Positions 57,814 through 64,000 of a stretch of DNA of 64,000 nucleotides are shown here, piece after piece. Source of the DNA: Torreya grandis. Lineage: Eukaryota > Streptophyta > Pinopsida > Cupressales > Taxaceae. The notes beneath the pieces are model-generated. The model saw only the letters and a list, made by a program, of their open reading frames with translations, ran no database searches and was not told the DNA's origin. Position 1 is the stretch's first letter; every line of letters begins with the position of its first letter. A program made the translations under genes and the position numbers. The DNA lies in NCBI GenBank assembly GCA_037957365.1, contig JARHVA010004092.1, positions 994,501 to 1,058,500 of the forward strand, in the 5' to 3' direction.

Positions 57814-59990
57814 CAATTCCATGAGAAACCCTTGATTGTGCTTCTTATTTTATATAGGTGATCATCCTTAGTAGGGTTTTAACATTTTTTATGATATTTG
57901 AATGACCATGATGCTTCCATAGTCTTTGAATCCTCATTGAAAGAATATACATGAGATTGAAGTGAGTGGAAAGGTGGTATGATGTGAATGGAAAATGAGA
58001 AACTATGAAATTGAGAATGGAGTGGAAAGATATGCTTATGAAATGATGAAATGCAATGAGAAGACTATGAAATGGATTGAAACATAATGGAGGTGAAAAT
58101 AACATGACCTACTATTAGGAAAACTCATGTAGACTATAAAGGAAGCATAAACATATACCTTAACTCAATATACCATTTTGGAGGACATTAACAAGCACAT
58201 GGTGCTAAAATGGAAACCTAAGAGATTGAAAAAAACATTAACATATTCTAACTTTCTTTAACATATGCTAAACTAGGAATATGAAGGTGTTTGAGGATTA
58301 TTGGTGATCTATATACTATGAAGATTCATGAAACTTTGAGAAACATGAGGAGAGGACATATGAACAAGAATGAGATCTACTATACAGTCACCAATTATGT
58401 TTTGACATCTTGAAACTACCACGAACCATATAATCTCTCCAAACTACCTATCGACTACAAATTTGCATTGATTTGTCTTATTTAGATCTATATGACCTCA
58501 CACATGTGAAAATAATATTAATAATTACATGTAAATGTGGCTCATATTCTTGAGAAACTCCATAAACTTGAATTTTTCTGCCATCATGCCTAGATGAGGA
58601 GAAATCTCAAAAAACCAGTTACTTTCTTAGATGAAGAACACTTGATGAGTGAATTGAATTGAAAAGGATATTTCATGAAGGTTAAAGAGATAAATTGAGA
58701 ACCAATTTCCATATATCGAATCTCTCTCAAACCCCTTCCTCTACCCAAAATTTTAGACCTTGATTTTCTATTTCATGGATGTACCATTTGCAAACCTAAA
58801 GGGCTCTCTTGATGTGCAAAGGAGCAAGGTAATTGGAGAGATAGTTTTGAGCCTATTTTAGATTATTTTTCCATGAAAAGCTTGTTTAACACCTATTAAA
58901 AATCTATATTCAAATTTTTGGCCTCATCTATATGCTAAAGGTTATCTAATCTATAATCCTTGCATGAAAACACATAGAAATGGCCTTTTCGTAGCATTCT
59001 CTTTACACTTTAATCTTGAAACTACCAAGTTAGGAAAGCTAGAAAAATACCACGAGTAAATAAATAGATTATAACAAGTATTAAGTCATTTTACATCAAA
59101 ATAGGTGAAATTTTGGCACATGGGAACTCCTTGAGGCCTTTTCTATGCTTAGACTTGCATGAAATGATCTTTTCAAAGCATGAAACATTATGACTAACAT
59201 AATGTCATAAATATGAATGTGTTCAAAGGGATTATGATTGAATTTTTGGTCTTTTAACTCTATATTTAACATTTAAATACCAAAAATATCTCTTTTAGGC
59301 AAAAATACATAATTTTACAAGGAGATTTATCACTGAAGATGCTTATACCAATACCATGAAAAGTTTCAAGTTATAGGAGGTGGTATTTGGCCTTGACAGG
59401 CCAAATTACCAACATTTTTGGTGACTCACTGGTATTAACCAACTTGATGGTCAAAATAACTCACTAAATTTCATATGACAATGACCATCTAAAACATGAC
59501 AACATGGCTTGATGACTCTCTTGACTACCAAATAGAATTTTGAGCTTTGTGACACCTCTATTTGACTAAAACAATAAGAAGATAAGATAGAGACAACAAA
59601 AGGAACAACAACTAAACTAAGAATCAAACACAACTAACCTAAGGAATTAAAATAACAAGGTAGAAAATTACTACTTGTGTGAATCACTTATTAAATTAAA
59701 CTAAAAAAACTAACCTAAAGTCAAAATATTTCCTCCAGGGTCAAAATGAAAATTGGATTGTCCACCAAGGTACCATATGCATGAATGCGACATCTTGATA
59801 GCTCTTTCTTATAGATAAGAGAATTTTTACATTCATAGTCTCTTGGGAAAGTAACTGGTTCTTCTAGTTCTAATTTTAGGTGCATGAATTTTAGATGTGA
59901 GTCCAAGACCCAATCACACTCCTTCCATATCCATGTACTTTAGAAAAAAAATATCAATTCTTTCTTAGTCATGAGCTACTAATTATGGTC
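57814..59990. other. Element G interior, non-coding part
   Basis: No reverse transcriptase, integrase or other domain could be read on either strand. The short frames (57845-58105, 59451-59633 and 59721-59906, minus) carry no motif. Confidence 0.35.
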
Positions 59991-61800
59991 ATGTTGGAAA
60001 AATTGAAGTGGCTCTTGTATTGTAGATGGAAATTTGGACTCTAATAGAGATGGATGTGATTTTAGGACTTCATGAGGCCATTTGACTTGATTTACAACTT
60101 CCAAGAATGGAGAGACATCTTAAGATGAAGTGAGAAGTTGATAACCCTGCTTGAGACACTCAAACAAGTCATCTATTGATAAGACAACTTCTTGGATTTG
60201 ATTTCTTGGAGGGCTGATTCATTATTGTTTGATATAACCACTTATCTCAACCTAAAATAAATCACCTTCAAGTAATGAGTAACCTAAACTAATGATATCA
60301 AAAAATCCCACTAATTTTTTCTCACCAAGCTAAAGTATGATTGGAATCTTTTCGCTTTGAATAGTATAAGGTACATGAGAAAACATATCACTTTCTTGAT
60401 CATGATCATGAAGATAAAAATCATCTTTTTATATCTCAAATTCGGAATTTGAAGCTGTTTTATCTTAAACATCATATTAGTGACTTGGCATGCTCTCAAA
60501 ATCAACTTGTTCATAATTTTCTTTCACTGTCTTGTACTTGCCTTCAACCATTATTACAAGCTCTTGTGGACTGTCATGATAAATGGTAGCTACTCTGTGA
60601 ACAAGGAACTCTTGAGAAAAATATTGATTTTTCTCAATTGACACCTCTTTCTCTTGTGACTCAAAAACCTTTTCATATTTTACTTGTTCTTATACTTATA
60701 GCTCATCCTCTATCTCACTATCCTCTTGCAATTCATTCTATTTTACATTATAAGAGATTGAATCATGCCTATATTTTTCAAGGGGTGTGCCAATGGTGAT
60801 GTACTCTTCATGTTCAACTAAATAATTCTCATATTTTATCTCATCTTGTACCTAATTATCATTTTAAAACTCACATTATTTAGTATTATGAAAGCCTAAG
60901 TCATGGCTATCCTTACCAACAAGTGTCTCAATGGTGATGTCCTCTTCTTGCTCACCTGAGTCATTTTCATCTTCAATCACCTTAGCTAAACTTTATTCAT
61001 TTGCATTAAAATGTAGAGGCTCATTATGAAAGAGTGGCATGATGGATCCCTAAAAATACATGAGAAGATGAGATAAATATAAAGGAGTTACCATGGATTC
61101 TTGATTATGCTCATGGGTTTGCTCAACTTTGACAACCATCACCTCCTCTCTCTATTGAATTTATAATTATATAGACTTCCACAAAGGGAAGGAATTTGGA
61201 TTTTGAGGAGGGAGGGATAGAGGCTAAATTATTTCAAGATCATTCTTAACTTCAACTCTTAGGATTATGATTGAATACTATAATTTTTTCCAAGATAGAA
61301 AATTGGGTTCAAGAACCTCCTGCTTTGGAGATATTGCATCTTGATGCATGATTGGGAAAATTTCTTGCTGAGGTGGAATTGAAATCTATATATATTGGCA
61401 TGGGAGAGTAAGACGTAGTGAATTTTGAGATTATTTACTTGATTCTTGTCATCTCAAATCTAATTTTTTTCAACAATCATTTGGTTTATTCTCTTCATGT
61501 CATCTAACACATCATAAAAATTTTGTGTGTTTTAGAAAGGAGGTTGATCTTAGAACTGATATGGATCATATGGAGGATAACGAGGTTCATGAGAGTTATC
61601 ATAGGGTTGGTATGAGCCACCATATTACTAATAAGGTTCAATATAAGGTTGGTGAGGCTCATCACAAGTTTGATATGGATCATGATAGGGCTGATAGGGG
61701 TGAAGATGAGGTGAAATGGATCATATTGGAATTGGGATGGATTATAGAGATGCTGATAAGAAGATGAATGATCAAAATATACTCCATAGGCTACCATAGA
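59991..61800 (-). pseudogene. Element G gag-like Tyr/Pro-rich frame
   Basis: The minus strand between about 61735 and 61560 reads HPYQPYHDPYQTCDEPHQPY, IEPY**YGGSYQPYDNSHEP and RYPPYDPYQF, a run of PY-type repeats as found at the N-terminus of long Tat/Ogre-type gag proteins. It is followed by DVLDDMKRINQMIVEKN. Further left, pieces such as EKIPIILQLGEKKLVGFFDI (about 60320) suggest continued coding with many stops. No catalytic domain follows, so the element looks non-autonomous. Confidence 0.5.
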
Positions 61801-61958
61801 CTAGAAAACATATGAAAATCAATGAATTTATGAACAAGAACTACCCTTTACCTCATAGATGATGACCATATGAGTGATTGAAACTACTTGTGAAGATTTT
61901 TTTTTTGAAAATAAGTAGTCCAACAACTAGATCTATTTCCCACCAAGCATTTTAGAAC

Positions 61959-64000
61959 TATTATAAACCCAAGTTTCACCCTACTAAAGTAGACTTCTCA
62001 GATATGATTCAAACTTGGACTAATATTGGAATGGTCTAAGGATGTGAGATACCTATAACTAGAACAAAACTCTAGATTCTGAGGTTAGCTCGTCTGAATA
62101 TATCAAATTTTCTCAATTTACTAAAATCTATTATGCTATGGGGGGTGAAAAGAGTTAGAAGGATTGTTGAATGGGAAATCTTATTATACTGATGGTGATA
62201 CACCTAAATTGCTAATTCATCTATTTAATTTGAACTCATACAAAATAAATGAGCCAAAAATGGACTTAAAGATTATCTCTAAGGTTAATTTTACAATAAT
62301 GTTTCACATGGAGGTCATGATATATGATTATAACTTGGAGGTAAAGGGAGAGAAGTCTGATTTGAGAACACTATTCAACCTTTTTATGCTAAAAATTTGA
62401 TCATCAACCTTTGACACTTCATATAACTTGTAAAAGATAATTCATAAATAGATAGGTGTGGCAAGGAAATGCTAAGGGAACATTCATCACTTTTCACATA
62501 TAAAAAAGCATATACACACTATAATTTAATTATAAATATGTGAAATAGTTCATTTTATTGATTCAAGAGGTTTGAAAGCTCAATCTTGGTAGAGTTTCAT
62601 CATGCCCAAGAGAGGGATCTTCAAAATAGGCCTAAAAACCTCTATATATAGAACATGAGAAGAAAATAAGCCAAAATAATGGAGTATATGAGAGAAGAAG
62701 AAGTTAAATAATCACAAACTTGAATTAAATTCAATTTAACTTGCTTACAAATTGTCTTTAAGTCATCACTCCATATATATTGCTCTTGCATGCTCCTTTT
62801 GGTGTTAGAAACAAGGTAGTAGGCCATCTAGGTGTATAACATAGTATCCTTCCTTATATCATATGATTTAATTAAATATAAAATAATTATAGAATTAAGA
62901 TTTATAACATGAATTGATTATCAATCAAGGATCAATTAACTAATGATTGTCACTTAAGATCACTAACTCATTTTTTTAGCCCTTGTATGCATGAATTAAC
63001 ACTTGAAAAATAGTTATGCATGTAATTTACACTTTAAGGATATATATGAGGCATGATTACCACCTCATATCAGTTATGAAGCATTAAAAATCCACATGAA
63101 CTCATTTTATAACCCTTCTGTGCCAATTTACCCTTCAATTGATTGACCAAATAGGTATACTAGGCCAATTAGGCTTATTATCCTAACTTCTTGCACTTGA
63201 TGACTCTAAAATCATACATGAAACCATTATAACCTAAAATATAATGATTTTGAGACATAAATAAATTCTTTACATCATTAAATGAGCATTTTTGAGTAAG
63301 CAACACCTAAAAATTGGTCAAAGTACTTGACTAGGTCAAATTATCTTGAATTTTTGTCGACTAACTAATTTGAATGAGCCCAAAAAGGAATTTATAAGCA
63401 TGATTTTGAGTATATTATTATTTTAGGATTAATAAAAAGTTCCAAATAATCATATTCATTGATTGGAATCCATTAAACTACCTTGTACCTCTATTTTTTA
63501 CATTTTTTATTTTAAAAACCTATTTTCCACCCTGTCTGTAGAGTTTCATACATCACGGTACCATTTTCAAGAGTCTTTATAAGTTTAATTAATGATTTAA
63601 ATGGTTATTATATTATTCATTGGTGTTTGGATGCAATAAACTTAAATTTTCTCAAAAATAGTTTGTAGGAAGGTTTGGGAGGGTTTGGAGGTGAACATTC
63701 TTAATGATGGTTCATAAAGTATGTACCTCTAAACTAGAACTTATTACCATGGATATTTAGTCCATATACCCATTCAAATCTCTTGAGAATATTGGGTTCC
63801 CATGAAAAATGTGTGTAAATATACACACGTAATGAAGTTTTCTTGTAGGGTCTAAATGCATTCTAGACATGTTTATACTCTTAGTGATGGCTCATAAACC
63901 TCAACTCCTCAATCAAACTTAATCATTCATGGTTTAGAATTACATAAGGGTTATAAATTCATGCTAAGTTCATTATATCAAACTCTTCATGTGGTGAAAG
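61959..64000 (-). repeat. Element G 5' LTR, partial (cut by window end)
   Basis: Same family as 53414-55450, by eye roughly 80-85 percent identical. It starts TATTATAAACCC (TG changed to TA). The sequence just inside it on the minus strand contains TTGGTGGGAAATAGATC, a possible primer site, but the spacing from the LTR edge (about 12 bases) is unusual. The 164-bp frame at 62164-62400 is not a gene. Confidence 0.65.

Larger units (their letters stand above)
53414..64000 (-). mobile_element. Long-LTR gypsy-like element (element G), right end outside the window
   Basis: A sequence starting at 53414 (TGTTATCAACCCAAG) is repeated in the same orientation from 61959 (TATTATAAACCCAAG) to the window end. 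The homology runs for at least 2 kb. A polypurine tract on the minus strand (57797-57813) would close the left LTR at 57796. The interior is then only about 4.1 kb, with a Tyr/Pro-rich gag-like start next to the right LTR. Such long LTRs with a short interior recall large retrotransposon derivatives (LARDs) or truncated Ogre/Tat-type elements. Confidence 0.65.

Noticed and set aside
1..64000. CRISPR arrays, rRNA, tRNA genes or bacterial operons
   Set aside because: No regularly spaced identical repeats with unique spacers, no tRNA-like cloverleaf noticed, no ribosomal RNA core sequences, and all coding remnants are plant retroelement families.

Overview
The window looks like intergenic DNA from a large-genome seed plant. 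Nearly everything recognisable is a plant transposable element: Ty1/copia, Ty3/gypsy of the Tat type, and an L1-like LINE with a plant-type RNase H. Most copies are very old, AT-rich and full of in-frame stops, and are packed into one another. I see no intact host gene, rRNA, tRNA or CRISPR. The mix of ancient nested LTR elements and a gene desert suggests a gymnosperm such as a conifer, but this is inference; no single sequence proves it.

Layout. 398-2514: a fairly young copia fragment (minus strand) with a 518-bp LTR, primer site, gag and protease. It is flanked on both sides by CpG-rich palindromic repeats. 2702-4077: a 5'-truncated LINE tail. About 4090-11427: two decayed minus-strand gypsy gag-protease remnants. 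13171-13650: a copia integrase remnant (minus).

14353-44392: one 30-kb plus-strand copia element with 2.5 and 2.9 kb LTRs, primer site, polypurine tract and a 4-of-5 matching target duplication. Its gag is at the left and an extra unidentified reading frame is at the right. Its integrase and reverse transcriptase are not seen. Inside it lies a plus-strand Tat-type gypsy element (about 19300-40450) carrying gag, protease, RT, RNase H, integrase and an antisense reading frame that resembles the plant mobile domain. Inside the gypsy gag sits a LINE (20353-26584) with an 11-bp target duplication. Insertion order is therefore copia, then gypsy, then LINE.

45634-51871: a copia element (minus) with matching 0.35-kb LTRs; a 193-bp inverted copy of its own RNase H tail is lodged at the edge of its 3' LTR. 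53414 to the window end: a gypsy-like element with very long LTRs (at least 2 kb, probably 4.4 kb), only partly inside the window.

Most interesting: (1) both LINE copies share a 3' reading frame (ORF3, about 546 codons) placed after the RNase H domain, followed by a 3' UTR with a hairpin that shows two compensatory base-pair changes between copies and no poly(A); (2) the antisense plant-mobile-domain-like frame in the gypsy 3' region; (3) the inverted RNase H duplication inserted seven bases into a copia 3' LTR. Percent identities are by-eye estimates, and no database search was possible.
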